From assembly GCF_029839275.1 (NCBI RefSeq), contig NZ_JAOCAH010000009.1, positions 124,001-188,000 on the forward strand: a stretch of 64,000 nucleotides of DNA. Direction: 5' to 3'. The position numbers and the translations under genes are program-made. The notes below the pieces were generated by a model, which worked only from the letters and a program-made list of their open reading frames with translations, ran no database searches and had not been told where the DNA came from. This DNA is from Pseudomonas sp. GD03944. GTDB taxonomy: Bacteria; Pseudomonadota; Gammaproteobacteria; Pseudomonadales; Pseudomonadaceae. This document shows, piece by piece, positions 22,287 to 30,710 of this stretch; position 1 is the first letter of the stretch; every line of letters begins with the position of its first letter.

Positions 22287-22997
22287 ATGAGTCATGCCGT
22301 TTCGCGTTTGCGCGCCGCCCGCCTGGCCCGCAGTGCCCGGCCGTTCGTGGCGCGTGGTTCCAGGGCTGTGCGCTGCCCCGGGTGCCGGCTGATTCCCAGC
22401 CACTGCCTCTGTGCCTTTACACCGCGAGTCCCCGCGGTGTCGGGCGTGTGCCTGGTGATGCACGACGTCGAAGCGCTCAAGCCGAGCAATACCGGTTGGC
22501 TGATCGCCGACGTGGTGGCCGATACCTCGGCATTCGGCTGGCTGCGCACGGTGGTCGACCCAGAGCTGCCGGCCTTGCTGGCGGACCCGCAATGGCAGCC
22601 GTATCTGGTGTTCCCCGGCGAGTATGTGGCGCCGGAGCGGGTGGTCAGCGAAGTGAAGGTCGACAGTGGCAAGCGCCCGTTGTTCGTGTTGCTCGATGCA
22701 ACCTGGAGCGAGGCGCGCAAGATGTTCCGCAAGAGCCCGTACCTGGATGGCCTGCCGGTGCTCAGCCTGCAGCCGGAGCAGCTGTCACGCTACCGCCTGC
22801 GCCGCTCCAAGCGTGATGACCACCTGTGCACCGCCGAGGTGGCCGCCCTCTGCCTGGAGCTGGCCGGTGACCAGCGTGCCGCCGACGCGCTCAACCTCTA
22901 CCTGGACGTGTTCAGTCAGCACTACCTGGCCTCCAAGGCGCCGCGCGCCGTCGACATCAATGACGACCTGCACCAGCAGCTGCGCGAATTCCTATAG
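22287..22997 (+). CDS. tapT: tRNA-uridine aminocarboxypropyltransferase (DTW domain)
   Basis: DTW-domain enzymes transfer the aminocarboxypropyl group of SAM to uridine in tRNA (acp3U). From the ATG at 22287 the 236-residue protein has the N-terminal cysteine cluster CPGCRLIPSHCLC and the DxTW signature in LLDATWSEARKM, followed by SRYRLRRSKRDDHLCTAE. The position modified cannot be told from sequence; in E. coli TapT acts on U47. A frame extension upstream of 22287 is probably untranslated. Confidence 0.88.
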   Translation: MSHAVSRLRAARLARSARPFVARGSRAVRCPGCRLIPSHCLCAFTPRVPAVSGVCLVMHDVEALKPSNTGWLIADVVADTSAFGWLRTVVDPELPALLADPQWQPYLVFPGEYVAPERVVSEVKVDSGKRPLFVLLDATWSEARKMFRKSPYLDGLPVLSLQPEQLSRYRLRRSKRDDHLCTAEVAALCLELAGDQRAADALNLYLDVFSQHYLASKAPRAVDINDDLHQQLREFL

Positions 22998-23891
22998 CGC
23001 GGCCTGCGGCGGCGCCTTCTTCGGCCACAGCTGCGCCAGGAACATGCCGCCCAGCATCAGCGCGCAGCCGAAGTAACCCTTTATCGCCAGGGCTTCGCCC
23101 AGCAGGAGGGCGCCGGCCACTGCCGCGAACACCGCCTCCAGGGAGAGGATGATCGCAGCGTGGGAAGCGATGGCGTGTTTCTGCGCGATGACCTGCAGGG
23201 TGAAGCCGACGGCCACGCCGAACAACCCGCCATAGAGGATCGCCGGGCCGGCGGCGATAATCGCCTCGAGGTGGATGTCTTCAAGGATGACCGCCAGCAG
23301 CAGGCTGATCACCGCACAGGTGGCGAACTGCACCAGCGCCAGGCGCAGCGGGTCGTGGCGGCCGGCGAAGAAGCCCACCAGCAACACGTGCACGCCCCAG
23401 ATGAACGCGCCGGCCAGCTGTATCCAGTCGCCGGATGCCACCTGGAAGCCTTCGCCTACGCTGAGCAGGAACATGCCCACCACCGCCAGCGAGGCGCCCA
23501 GCCAGATGCCCAGGCTCGCCCGCTGGCCGAGCAGCAGGCCCAGCAGCGGCACGATGATCACGTAGAGCCCGGTGATGAAGCCCGAGTTGGTGACGCTGGT
23601 GAACAGCAGGCCGACCTGCTGCAGGTTGATGCCCAGCGTCAGCGCCAGCCCCATGGCCATGCCACCCAGGATCAGTTGGCGGCTCATCGCCGGGGCCGGT
23701 GTGTGCCGTGCGCGGTATTGCAGAAACCACAGCACCGGCAGCAGCGCCAGGGTGGCGAGGGCGAAGCGCAGGCCGCTATAGAGAAAGGGGCCGATCGAGT
23801 CCATGCCCAGGCGCTGGGCCACGAATGAGGAGCCCCAGATCATGGCGGTCAGCAGCATCAGGAGATCGGCACGCAGGGCTTGGCTTCGCAT
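22992..23891 (-). CDS. DMT-family (EamA) transporter
   Basis: This 299-residue inner-membrane protein has about ten hydrophobic segments in two EamA repeats, each with the family pattern (MIWGSSFVAQRLG near the N-terminus, AFIWGVHVLLVGFFAGR in the second half). Relatives export amino acids or other metabolites; the substrate is not predictable. Its 3' end overlaps the convergent tapT end by six bases. Confidence 0.88.
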   Translation of the reverse strand: MRSQALRADLLMLLTAMIWGSSFVAQRLGMDSIGPFLYSGLRFALATLALLPVLWFLQYRARHTPAPAMSRQLILGGMAMGLALTLGINLQQVGLLFTSVTNSGFITGLYVIIVPLLGLLLGQRASLGIWLGASLAVVGMFLLSVGEGFQVASGDWIQLAGAFIWGVHVLLVGFFAGRHDPLRLALVQFATCAVISLLLAVILEDIHLEAIIAAGPAILYGGLFGVAVGFTLQVIAQKHAIASHAAIILSLEAVFAAVAGALLLGEALAIKGYFGCALMLGGMFLAQLWPKKAPPQAAL

Positions 23892-24103
23892 GGACAGGTT
23901 CTCGACGGAGGAGGGCGCAGACTGTGCCGCAAAGCGTTGCGCTTGACCACCCCGTCATCGCTCGGCATGCTGGGCGCCGCCTCAGGCGCATTTGGGTTGT
24001 GCTGAAATCGTTCCACGCACAGCCAAGGGCTTTTTCCGGGAGGGGCCCGGAGCCCCACCGACGTACCGCTCAGGGTACACACATAACAAGAACAGGATCT
24101 GCC

Positions 24104-24754
24104 ATGGCCGCTTACGAAATCCTGATTGCCGACGACCACCCGCTGTTTCGCAGCGCGTTGCAACAAGCCCTGACCCTCGGTCTTGGCCCTGACGTCCGCC
24201 TGGTGGAAGCCGCCAGCATCGCCGAACTGGAAGCCCGCCTGGCCGAAAAGGCCGACTGGGACCTGGTGCTGCTGGACCTCAACATGCCCGGCGCCTACGG
24301 TTTCTCCGGTCTGGTCCTGTTGCGCGGGCAATACCCGCAGATCCCCGTGGTGATGATTTCCGCCCAGGAAGATGCCGCCGTCGTCGTGCGCGCCCGTGAG
24401 TTCGGTGCCAGTGGGTTCATTCCCAAGTCCAGTTCCCTGGAAACCATCCAGCAGGCCGTGCAAGGCGTGTTGGACGGCGATGCCTGGTGGCCGCACCTGA
24501 CCCAGGACGCGACCAGCGTCTCCGAGGAAGCCAAGGCCGCCAGTGCTGGCCTGGCCAGCCTCACGCCCCAGCAGTTCCGCGTGCTGACCATGGTCTGCGA
24601 AGGGTTGCTGAACAAGCAGATCGCCTATGAGCTGAGCGTGTCCGAAGCCACGGTCAAGGCGCATGTCACGGCGATCTTCCGCAAACTCGGCGTCCGCACC
24701 CGGACCCAGGCGGCGCTGCTGCTGCAGCAGCTGGAATCCATTCCGGCGAGCTGA
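24104..24754 (+). CDS. erdR: LuxR-family response regulator ErdR
   Basis: This 216-residue NarL/FixJ-type response regulator has a receiver domain with acidic Asp10-Asp11 and the phospho-acceptor Asp58 (VLLDLNMPG), and a C-terminal helix-turn-helix (QIAYELSVSEATVKAHVTAI). The combination with dgkA directly downstream matches P. aeruginosa erdR, which controls ethanol oxidation and acetate use. No sensor kinase is adjacent. AACAGGATCTGCC precedes the ATG. Confidence 0.88.
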   Translation: MAAYEILIADDHPLFRSALQQALTLGLGPDVRLVEAASIAELEARLAEKADWDLVLLDLNMPGAYGFSGLVLLRGQYPQIPVVMISAQEDAAVVVRAREFGASGFIPKSSSLETIQQAVQGVLDGDAWWPHLTQDATSVSEEAKAASAGLASLTPQQFRVLTMVCEGLLNKQIAYELSVSEATVKAHVTAIFRKLGVRTRTQAALLLQQLESIPAS

Positions 24755-24828
24755 GCCACGGACCTGCCGGACTTTTACCCGCCAATGGCGTAATCTGCCG
24801 GCCTTTTACTGCTGCGGTTCGCTCGATC

Positions 24829-25194
24829 ATGTCGCCATTCAAGGGCCAGGTAGGCCTCAAGCGTATTCTCAATGCCGCCGGCTATTCGCTGGACGGCTTG
24901 CGCGCCGCGTTCACCGGCGAGGCGGCGTTTCGCCAACTGGTGCTGCTCAATGCGGTGCTGATCCCGCTGACCTTCTTCTTCGATATCAGCCGCGGCGAGC
25001 GGGCCCTGATGATCGGCGTGTGCCTGCTGGCGCTGATCGTGGAGCTGCTCAATTCCGCCGTCGAAGCGGCCATCGACCGCATTTCCCTGGACCTGCATCC
25101 CTTGTCGAAGAACGCCAAGGACATGGGCAGTGCCGCGCAACTGGTTTCCCTGACCCTCATCACCAGCGTGTGGCTGGTGATCCTGCTCGGCTGA
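24829..25194 (+). CDS. dgkA: Diacylglycerol kinase
   Basis: DgkA phosphorylates diacylglycerol, recycling the lipid by-product of periplasmic glucan and LPS decoration. The 121-residue integral membrane protein has three hydrophobic helices and the catalytic signature ELLNSAVEAAIDRIS. The link with opgGH elsewhere in this window is functional: OPG phosphoglycerol substitution generates diacylglycerol. It follows erdR with a 74-base gap. Confidence 0.96.
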   Translation: MSPFKGQVGLKRILNAAGYSLDGLRAAFTGEAAFRQLVLLNAVLIPLTFFFDISRGERALMIGVCLLALIVELLNSAVEAAIDRISLDLHPLSKNAKDMGSAAQLVSLTLITSVWLVILLG

Positions 25195-25201
25195 TCCGGC
25201 C

Positions 25202-26128
25202 TCAACGCACCATCGGCAGCACGATCTCGTCGCTGCGTTTGACCCCGGCTGTCATGGCGCGGCACAGCTCCAGGAATTCGCGCATGGCGGCGGTCTGGTA
25301 CTTCTGCTTGTGCCAGATGAAATAGAACTGCCGGCGCAGGTCCAGTGTCGGGGTCTCCACCGCCACCAGGCTGCCCCGGCGGAAGGCGTCACGCAGCGCC
25401 AGGCGCGAGATGCAGCCGATGCCCAGGCCCGATTCCACAGCCCGCTTGATGGCTTCGGTGTGCTCCAGCTCCAGGCGGATGTTCAGCGCGGCGGGGTGAT
25501 GACGCATGGCCTGGTCGAACGTCAGGCGTGTACCGGAACCCTGTTCGCGCAGAATCCAGGCCTCGTTGGCCAGTTCTGCCAGCGACGCTTCGCCGCAGCT
25601 GGCCAGCGGGTGATTGGGGGCGCAGAACACCACCAGCTCGTCCTCCACCCAGGGCTGCACCTCGATCTCGGCGTGCTGGCAGTCGCCTTCGATCAGGCCC
25701 AGGTCCAGTTCGTAATGGGCCACCTGCTGCACCACATGCGCAGTGTTCTGCACGTGCAGCTTCACCTTGCACTCGGGGTGGTGCTGCATGAACTTGCCGA
25801 TCAGCAGGGTGGCCAGGTAGTTGCCCACCGTCAGCGTGGCGCCGACGTTGAGCGAGCCGAACCCGCTCTTGCCGCCCAGCAGGCGCTCGATTTCCTTGGC
25901 CTGATCGATGAGTGCCACGGCCTCGGGCAGCAGCTGCCGGCCGAGGGCGTTGAGGGCGAGGCGCTTGCCCGCCCGATCGAACAGCTGGCAATCGGACTGC
26001 CGCTCCAGTTCGGTCAGCGAAGTGCTGGTCGCCGATTGGGAGAGGGCCAGGGACGCAGCCGCGCGCGAGACGCTTTCGTGCTGCGCCACGGCGACGAAGA
26101 CCTGAAGTTGTCTGAGAGTAAATCGCAT
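25202..26128 (-). CDS. finR: LysR-family regulator FinR
   Basis: From the ATG at 26128 this is a 308-residue LysR regulator with an N-terminal helix-turn-helix (VAVAQHESVSRAAASLALSQ). It is divergent from fpr across a 110-base AT-rich gap. In Pseudomonas FinR occupies this place and activates fpr under superoxide stress, so the same role is inferred. An upstream in-frame ATG (26146) would add six residues and is less likely. Confidence 0.88.
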   Translation of the reverse strand: MRFTLRQLQVFVAVAQHESVSRAAASLALSQSATSTSLTELERQSDCQLFDRAGKRLALNALGRQLLPEAVALIDQAKEIERLLGGKSGFGSLNVGATLTVGNYLATLLIGKFMQHHPECKVKLHVQNTAHVVQQVAHYELDLGLIEGDCQHAEIEVQPWVEDELVVFCAPNHPLASCGEASLAELANEAWILREQGSGTRLTFDQAMRHHPAALNIRLELEHTEAIKRAVESGLGIGCISRLALRDAFRRGSLVAVETPTLDLRRQFYFIWHKQKYQTAAMREFLELCRAMTAGVKRSDEIVLPMVR

Positions 26129-26238
26129 ATCGATATAACCGAACACCTATATCATAACAATCCACTTAACAGATATTGTGCGTGCCATTAGAATGCCGCG
26201 CAATCTACCCTTGTCGTCTTTCTGAGGAAGCCGCCTGC
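26129..26238. promoter_or_regulatory. finR-fpr divergent control region
   Basis: A markedly AT-rich stretch of about 60 bases (CCTATATCATAACAATCC) in otherwise GC-rich DNA lies between the two divergent genes and should hold both promoters and the FinR operator. The exact binding site is not resolved by eye. Confidence 0.55.
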
Positions 26239-27018
26239 ATGAGCAATATGAACATCGAGCGTGTGCTCAGCGTCCATCATTGGAACGACACACTGTTCAG
26301 CTTCAAGTGCACCCGTGACCCGGGCCTGCGTTTCGAGAATGGCCAGTTCGTCATGATCGGACTGCAGCAACCCAATGGCCGCCCGCTGATGCGCGCGTAC
26401 TCCATTGCCAGCCCCAACTACGAAGAGCACCTGGAGTTCTTCAGCATCAAGGTGCCGGACGGCCCGCTGACCTCGCAGCTGCAGCACCTGAAAGAAGGCG
26501 ACGAGATCGTTATCAGCAAGAAGCCCACCGGCACCCTGGTCCTCGACGACCTGCTGCCGGGCAAGCACCTGTACCTGCTCAGCACCGGTACCGGCCTGGC
26601 GCCGTTCATGAGCGTGATCCAGGACCCGGAAACCTACGAGCGCTACGAGAAGGTCGTGCTGGTTCACGGTGTTCGCTACGTCAACGAAGTGGCGTACCGC
26701 GAATTCATCACCGAGCACCTGCCGCAGAACGAATTCTTCGGTGAAGAGCTGAAGAAGAAGCTGATCTACTACCCGACCGTGACCCGCGAAGAGTTCGAGA
26801 ATCAGGGCCGCCTGACCGACCTGATGCGCAGCGGCAAACTGTTCAGCGACATCGGCCTGCCACCGATCAACCCGCAGGACGACCGCGCGATGATCTGCGG
26901 CAGCCCGAGCATGCTCGACGAGACCAGCGAAGTACTGAACAGCTTCGGCCTGAAAATCTCCCCGCGCATGGGCGAGCCAGGTGACTACCTGATCGAGCGC
27001 GCCTTCGTCGAGAAATAA
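26239..27018 (+). CDS. fpr: Ferredoxin-NADP+ reductase
   Basis: Fpr moves electrons between NADPH and ferredoxin or flavodoxin and is induced by oxidative stress. The 259-residue FAD enzyme has the flavin motif RAYSIASPNYEEHLEFFSIK and the NADP-binding LLSTGTGLAPFMSVI, and the C-terminal FVEK ending of the bacterial class. The ATG at 26239 follows TGAGGAAGCC. Regulation by the divergent FinR is likely. Confidence 0.96.
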   Translation: MSNMNIERVLSVHHWNDTLFSFKCTRDPGLRFENGQFVMIGLQQPNGRPLMRAYSIASPNYEEHLEFFSIKVPDGPLTSQLQHLKEGDEIVISKKPTGTLVLDDLLPGKHLYLLSTGTGLAPFMSVIQDPETYERYEKVVLVHGVRYVNEVAYREFITEHLPQNEFFGEELKKKLIYYPTVTREEFENQGRLTDLMRSGKLFSDIGLPPINPQDDRAMICGSPSMLDETSEVLNSFGLKISPRMGEPGDYLIERAFVEK

Positions 27019-27035
27019 GCCGATCGATTCATGAG

Positions 27036-27062
27036 AAAGCCCGCCAATCGGCGGGCTTTTTT
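27036..27062 (+). terminator. Intrinsic terminator after fpr
   Basis: A ten-bp stem (AAAGCCCGCC with GGCGGGCTTT), four-base loop and a T run end the fpr transcript. Confidence 0.9.
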
Positions 27063-27095
27063 GTGGGCGCTTGAGACCTCTCCTGGAAGCTTTCT

Positions 27096-27238
27096 GTAGG
27101 AGCCGCGCCCCGCGGCGAATCGAAAAGGCACCGCGCAAAATCAGGCCGGTCACAGTTAACCCGGAAAAGCTTCGCCCCGGGTCGGGGCTCCTACAGGATC
27201 TGCTTCGTAGCCTGGGTCGAGCGCAGCGACACCCGGGA
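27096..27238. repeat. Dispersed intergenic inverted repeat
   Basis: TGTAGGAGCCGCGCCCC and its inverted partner CGGGGCTCCTACA frame about 100 bases, followed by AGCCTGGGTCGAGCGCAG...ACACCCGGGA. Related words (GTAGGAGGGGCTTC, AGCCTGGGTGGAGC) occur at 30195-30640. It lies between fpr and the convergent trmO gene. Confidence 0.65.
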
Positions 27239-27255
27239 CAAACCGGCAACCGGCC

Positions 27256-27954
27256 CTACGACTCCGCCGCCACCACTTCCAGCACCCGAATCTGCCCCGG
27301 CTGCGGGTAATGCCAGCGCACATCCACATCCCAGAAGCGCGCCCCGTATTGACGCTCTGGCGCAGGCATCTGGTAGGCCGGGCGTGGGTCCTGGGCCAGG
27401 CATTGCTCGATCAGCGCCACCAGCGGCTCACCCAGGCGCTGTTCGTGAGCCTGCCCCTGGGTCAGGGCGGCAGGCTGCCAGTCCACGTCGATCAGCGCCG
27501 GCGCGCTGTCGGCGATGCGGTTGACGGCATCGGCCACGCTGTCGGCATACGGCACATACGGCTTGATATCCAGCACCGGTGTGCCGTCAAGCAGGTCGAT
27601 GCCCGACAGCCACAGCTTGCCCGGCTCGACCCGCTCCAGCCGCACCACGGACTGGCCGATGCCGTTCGGCCGGTGGGTGGCGCGGGTGCTGAACACCCCG
27701 ACCGACTGGTTGCCGCCCAGGCGCGGTGGGCGCACCTTGAGTCGCGGTTTATCCTCCAGCGCCTGATGGAACAGAAACAGCAGCCACACATGGCTGACCT
27801 GCTCCAGACCCTGTACCGCCTCGCCCTGGTCGAAGGGCGACACCAGTTCCAGTACGCCCCGTGCGGCCGGTGCCAGTTGGGGCTGCCGGGGAATGGCGAA
27901 CTTTTCCTTGAAGCAGGAGCGGACGAAGCCGATAGGGGAAACGGAGTAGGACAT
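27256..27954 (-). CDS. trmO: tRNA (N6-threonylcarbamoyladenosine37-N6)-methyltransferase TrmO
   Basis: TrmO methylates t6A37 of some tRNAs using SAM. The 232-residue product has the TsaA-like domain with GFVRSCFKEKFAIPRQP at the N-terminus, the SAM-binding FSTRATHRPNGIGQSVVRLE segment and the C-terminal TrmO extension. It is the last gene of a minus-strand group behind rhlG, with a 53-base gap. Confidence 0.9.
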   Translation of the reverse strand: MSYSVSPIGFVRSCFKEKFAIPRQPQLAPAARGVLELVSPFDQGEAVQGLEQVSHVWLLFLFHQALEDKPRLKVRPPRLGGNQSVGVFSTRATHRPNGIGQSVVRLERVEPGKLWLSGIDLLDGTPVLDIKPYVPYADSVADAVNRIADSAPALIDVDWQPAALTQGQAHEQRLGEPLVALIEQCLAQDPRPAYQMPAPERQYGARFWDVDVRWHYPQPGQIRVLEVVAAES

Positions 27955-28007
27955 GGCGGCGCATTCGACGTGAAAACGCCGCCATGGTAACCCGCCAGGG
28001 CGCTGGC

Positions 28008-28778
28008 CTACAGGTGAAAGCCGCCGTCGATGGGGATGATGGCGCCGGTCATGTAGGCACCGGCGCTGCTCGCCAGGCTGATGGCCAGTGCCGCCATTTC
28101 CTCTTCGCGGCCCCAGCGCTGCATGGGGATCAGCGCCACGTCCTCGGCCATGGCCGCTTCGTCGTTGGTGATGTGCTGGGTCATCTTGCTCGGGAAGCGT
28201 CCCGGGGCGATGACATTGACGTTGATGTGCTGGCCCACCAGCTCACGGGCCAGCATGCGCGACAGCTGGTGCAGCGCCGCCTTGCTCGGGCCGTAGGCGT
28301 AAGCGTTTTCGCCGTGGGACGTGAGACCGGCCACCGAGCCGATATTGATCACCCGGGCAGGGCTTTGGGCCGAGCCGGCCTTGCGCAGCAGCGGCAGCAG
28401 TTGCTGGGTGCAACTGAACACGGCTGTCACGTTGAGCTGCATGACCTTCTCCCAGCCCTTGGCGGGGTAGCTTTCCAGCGGTGCGCCCCAGGTGGTGCCG
28501 GCGTTGTTGATCAGGATGTCCAGGTGTTCGAGGCGGCTCGACAGCTCTGCCGCCAAGGCCTGTGCGCCTTCTTCGGTGGCCAGGTTGGCGGCCAGGCCGT
28601 GGCAAGGGCCGTAGGCGGACAGTTCGCGTGCGGTTTCGGCACAGGCCGCGCCGTCACGGGCGCAGATGTAGACGGTGGCACCGGCTTCGAGAAAGCCCTG
28701 GGCGATCATCTTGCCGATGCCGCGGGTACCGCCAGTCACCAGGGCGGTGCGGCCTTGCAGGGAGAAATAAGGGTGCAT
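28008..28778 (-). CDS. rhlG: NADPH-dependent beta-ketoacyl reductase RhlG
   Basis: This 256-residue short-chain dehydrogenase has the cofactor motif TGGTRGIG (residues 15-22), NNAGTTW, the catalytic Ser region INIGSVAG and YGPSKAAL, and the C-terminal IIPIDGGFHL. Start, length and many segments match P. aeruginosa RhlG, a reductase linked to 3-hydroxy fatty acid supply for rhamnolipid and polyhydroxyalkanoate. Its in vivo role is debated, and no rhamnolipid genes are nearby, so a general fatty acyl reductase role is equally possible. Confidence 0.85.
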   Translation of the reverse strand: MHPYFSLQGRTALVTGGTRGIGKMIAQGFLEAGATVYICARDGAACAETARELSAYGPCHGLAANLATEEGAQALAAELSSRLEHLDILINNAGTTWGAPLESYPAKGWEKVMQLNVTAVFSCTQQLLPLLRKAGSAQSPARVINIGSVAGLTSHGENAYAYGPSKAALHQLSRMLARELVGQHINVNVIAPGRFPSKMTQHITNDEAAMAEDVALIPMQRWGREEEMAALAISLASSAGAYMTGAIIPIDGGFHL

Positions 28779-28881
28779 GGCAGATCCTTGTCGAGGAGGG
28801 ATGCCATCACCCTAACGCTGCGCCAGGTGCGCGGCAGGCACTATTGCCCGCCGGAATACGGCGCCATGCAGCAGGGTGTGC

Positions 28882-29343
28882 TCAGCCGCGCTCGCGCAGG
28901 GTCAGGCCTTTGAGGAAGTTGCGCAGGAACTGGTCGCCGCACAGGCGGTAGTTGCTGTGGCCGGCCTTGCGGAACAGTGCGCTCATTTCCGGCTTGGACA
29001 CCGGGCAGTCGACGCTCTGCATGATCGCGTGCATGTCGTCTTCCTTCAGCTCGAAGGCCACGCGCAGCTTCTTCAGCACCACGTTGTTGGTCATCGGCAG
29101 CTCGAAGGGCTGGGCCGGGCGGCTGTCGTCCTTGCCGCGCTTGAAGTACACCAGGCCGTCGAGGGCATGGGCCAGCACCTCGTCGCTGCAGTCGGCATAA
29201 CCGGCTTCGTCGTCTTTCTTCAGCAGTGCGCTGACTTCACTGGCAGGCGTTTCGCGCCCGCTGAGCTGGATGATCTCGGCCAGCTGTTCATCGGACACAT
29301 CCAGCAGGTAGCGCAGGCTGCGCAGTACGTCGTTGTTGAGCAT
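28882..29343 (-). CDS. DUF1456 family protein (YehS-like)
   Basis: The 153-residue protein contains two tandem DUF1456 repeats, each beginning with a NDVLRSLRYLLDVSD-like motif (LNNDVLRSLRYLLDVSDEQL, then TNNVVLKKLRVAFELKEDDM). The family is widespread and of unknown function. The ATG at 29343 follows GGATTCCC, 35 bases after the pseudouridine synthase-like gene, which suggests co-transcription. Confidence 0.9.
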   Translation of the reverse strand: MLNNDVLRSLRYLLDVSDEQLAEIIQLSGRETPASEVSALLKKDDEAGYADCSDEVLAHALDGLVYFKRGKDDSRPAQPFELPMTNNVVLKKLRVAFELKEDDMHAIMQSVDCPVSKPEMSALFRKAGHSNYRLCGDQFLRNFLKGLTLRERG

Positions 29344-29378
29344 GGGAATCCTGAAATAGGGGGAGTGAGGCGGGTGGC

Positions 29379-30089
29379 TCAGAAGCGTTCCTTGGTCGCC
29401 AGGTAGCGCCACTGGCCGGGCTGGACCTTGGTCATCGGCACGCCGCCAACGCGGATGCGCTTGAGGCCCAGGACCTTGAGGCCGACGCTGTTGCACATGA
29501 ACACCAGCTGGCCGGGCAGCGGGTTCTTCAGGGCGAAGCGCAGGCGGGTTTCGTTCTGCCAGCTGACCTTGCACGGCGGCAGTGGCGTGCCGTTGAACAC
29601 CAGGCCATGGTTGAGGCGTTTCAGCTCGGCCGGGCTGAGCGTGCCGCTGACTTCCACCACGTACTCCTGCTCCAGCTTGGCCAGGTCCTCGCGCAGCTTG
29701 CGCTCGGTGCGCCAGTCCTGAGTCAGGATGTGCATGCCATCGGCGCCGGCCTGCAGCGGTGCGCAGACGGTCAGGCGCTGGAAATGGCTTTTCAGCACCC
29801 GGATACCGCTGGCGTCGTCGGCCCAGTGGGTGGCAGGGCTGATGGTGGCCGCGGCCTTGTCCGCCGAATGTCCGGCAGGCACGTGCAACAGCAGCGTGAC
29901 GGGCTCGACGGGCTCGGCCACCGCGTCCGGATGCAGCTCGACACGTTGGTCCTGCACCTTGAACTGCGGCTCGTCCACCACCTGGCCATCGACCAGCACC
30001 CAGCCCCCCTCGATATACAGCTCGGCCTCACGGCGTGAGCAGCCGACCCGTTCGATCAGGCGTTTGGACAGGCGAGTGGGTTCGGTCAT
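29379..30089 (-). CDS. RsuA/RluF-family pseudouridine synthase-like protein lacking the catalytic Asp
   Basis: The 236-residue protein begins MTEPTRLSKRLIERVGCSRR, an S4 RNA-binding domain, then a pseudouridine synthase domain with EQEYVVEVSG and a C-terminal GLKVLGLKRIRVGGV motif of the RsuA/RluB/E/F group. Where the family has GRLD with the catalytic Asp, this protein reads APLQAGADGM, so the Asp appears replaced by Gln. It may have lost catalysis while keeping RNA binding. The ATG at 30089 gives the S4 start; an ATG four codons upstream (30101) is possible, and the long upstream open frame is translated repeat DNA. Confidence 0.8.
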   Translation of the reverse strand: MTEPTRLSKRLIERVGCSRREAELYIEGGWVLVDGQVVDEPQFKVQDQRVELHPDAVAEPVEPVTLLLHVPAGHSADKAAATISPATHWADDASGIRVLKSHFQRLTVCAPLQAGADGMHILTQDWRTERKLREDLAKLEQEYVVEVSGTLSPAELKRLNHGLVFNGTPLPPCKVSWQNETRLRFALKNPLPGQLVFMCNSVGLKVLGLKRIRVGGVPMTKVQPGQWRYLATKERF

Positions 30090-30194
30090 GGAGGCGATCA
30101 TCGGCAAAGGAATGGCGCGCATTGTACTCCCATGGGGCCGGCGCGTACGGCGCAAAGGGTGGGCGGTGTGAAAAACCTTCGGGCGCGGCGCTTC

Positions 30195-30640
30195 GTAGGA
30201 GGGCTTCAGCCGCGAGCTTTTTGGGGGCGCGGTGATTGTCGCGGCTAAAGCCCCTCCCACGGTGCGGTGGGGCATCAGCGTGTTTTGAAAGGTGGGTTGG
30301 GGTGCTATGTCCCGGGTATCGCTGCGCTCAACCCAGGCTACGGTTGTGGGCGCGCTGCTCGTAGGAGGGGCTTCAGCCGCGAGCTTTTTGGGAGCGAGGT
30401 GATTGTCGCGGCTAAAGCCCCTCCCACGGTGGTGGGGCATCAGCGTGTTTTGAAAGGTGGGTTGGGGTGCTATGTCCCAGGTATCGCTGCGCTCAACCCA
30501 GGCTACGGTTGTGGGCGCGCCGCTTTGTAGGAGGGGCTTCAGCCGCGAGCTTTTTGGGGGCGAGGAGGCCGTGGCGGCTAAAGCCCCTCCCACGGTGTGG
30601 TAGTGCGGTAGCCTGGGTGGAGCGGAGCGATACCCGGGAG
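30195..30640. repeat. Tandem intergenic repeats of about 166 bp
   Basis: Three copies begin with GTAGGAGGG(G)CTTCAGCCGCG at 30195, 30361 and 30528, giving unit lengths of 166 and 167 bases. Each opens with an inverted repeat (its partner is GCGGCTAAAGCCCCTCCCA) and the first two continue with a near-identical CATCAGCGTGTTTTGAAAGG stretch and CTCAACCCAGGCTACGGTTG. The third is truncated and ends in AGCCTGGGTGGAGCGGAG. The copies leave a minus-strand frame open by chance, but nothing supports translation. Confidence 0.85.
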
Positions 30641-30664
30641 GGTGCGTACCCTTTCACCGAGCCA

Positions 30665-30693
30665 TAAAAAAACCGCTCCGAAGAGCGGTTTTT
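30665..30693 (-). terminator. Terminator of the liv operon
   Basis: AACCGCTC and GAGCGGTT pair across CGAA, with T runs on both sides, so the hairpin works on the minus strand behind livF. Confidence 0.85.
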
Positions 30694-30710
30694 CCGAGCG
30701 GGCAGAGCGT

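Larger units (their letters stand above)
30102..30710. other. Intergenic region between the RluF-like gene and livF
   Basis: About 600 bases without a credible gene. The content is the tandem repeat block plus the livF terminator; the promoter of the minus-strand RluF-like gene should lie near 30110-30190. Confidence 0.5.

Noticed and set aside
24763..24828. Extra small gene between erdR and dgkA
   Set aside because: The gap is too short and has no ribosome site other than that of dgkA.
30090..30593. N-terminal extension of the RluF-like protein with repeated peptide segments
   Set aside because: The peptide repeats are translations of the tandem intergenic DNA repeats. The S4 domain begins at 30089 (or 30101).
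30195..30640. CRISPR array
   Set aside because: Units of about 166 bases are adjacent with no unique spacers and contain large inverted repeats, so they are ordinary tandem repeats.
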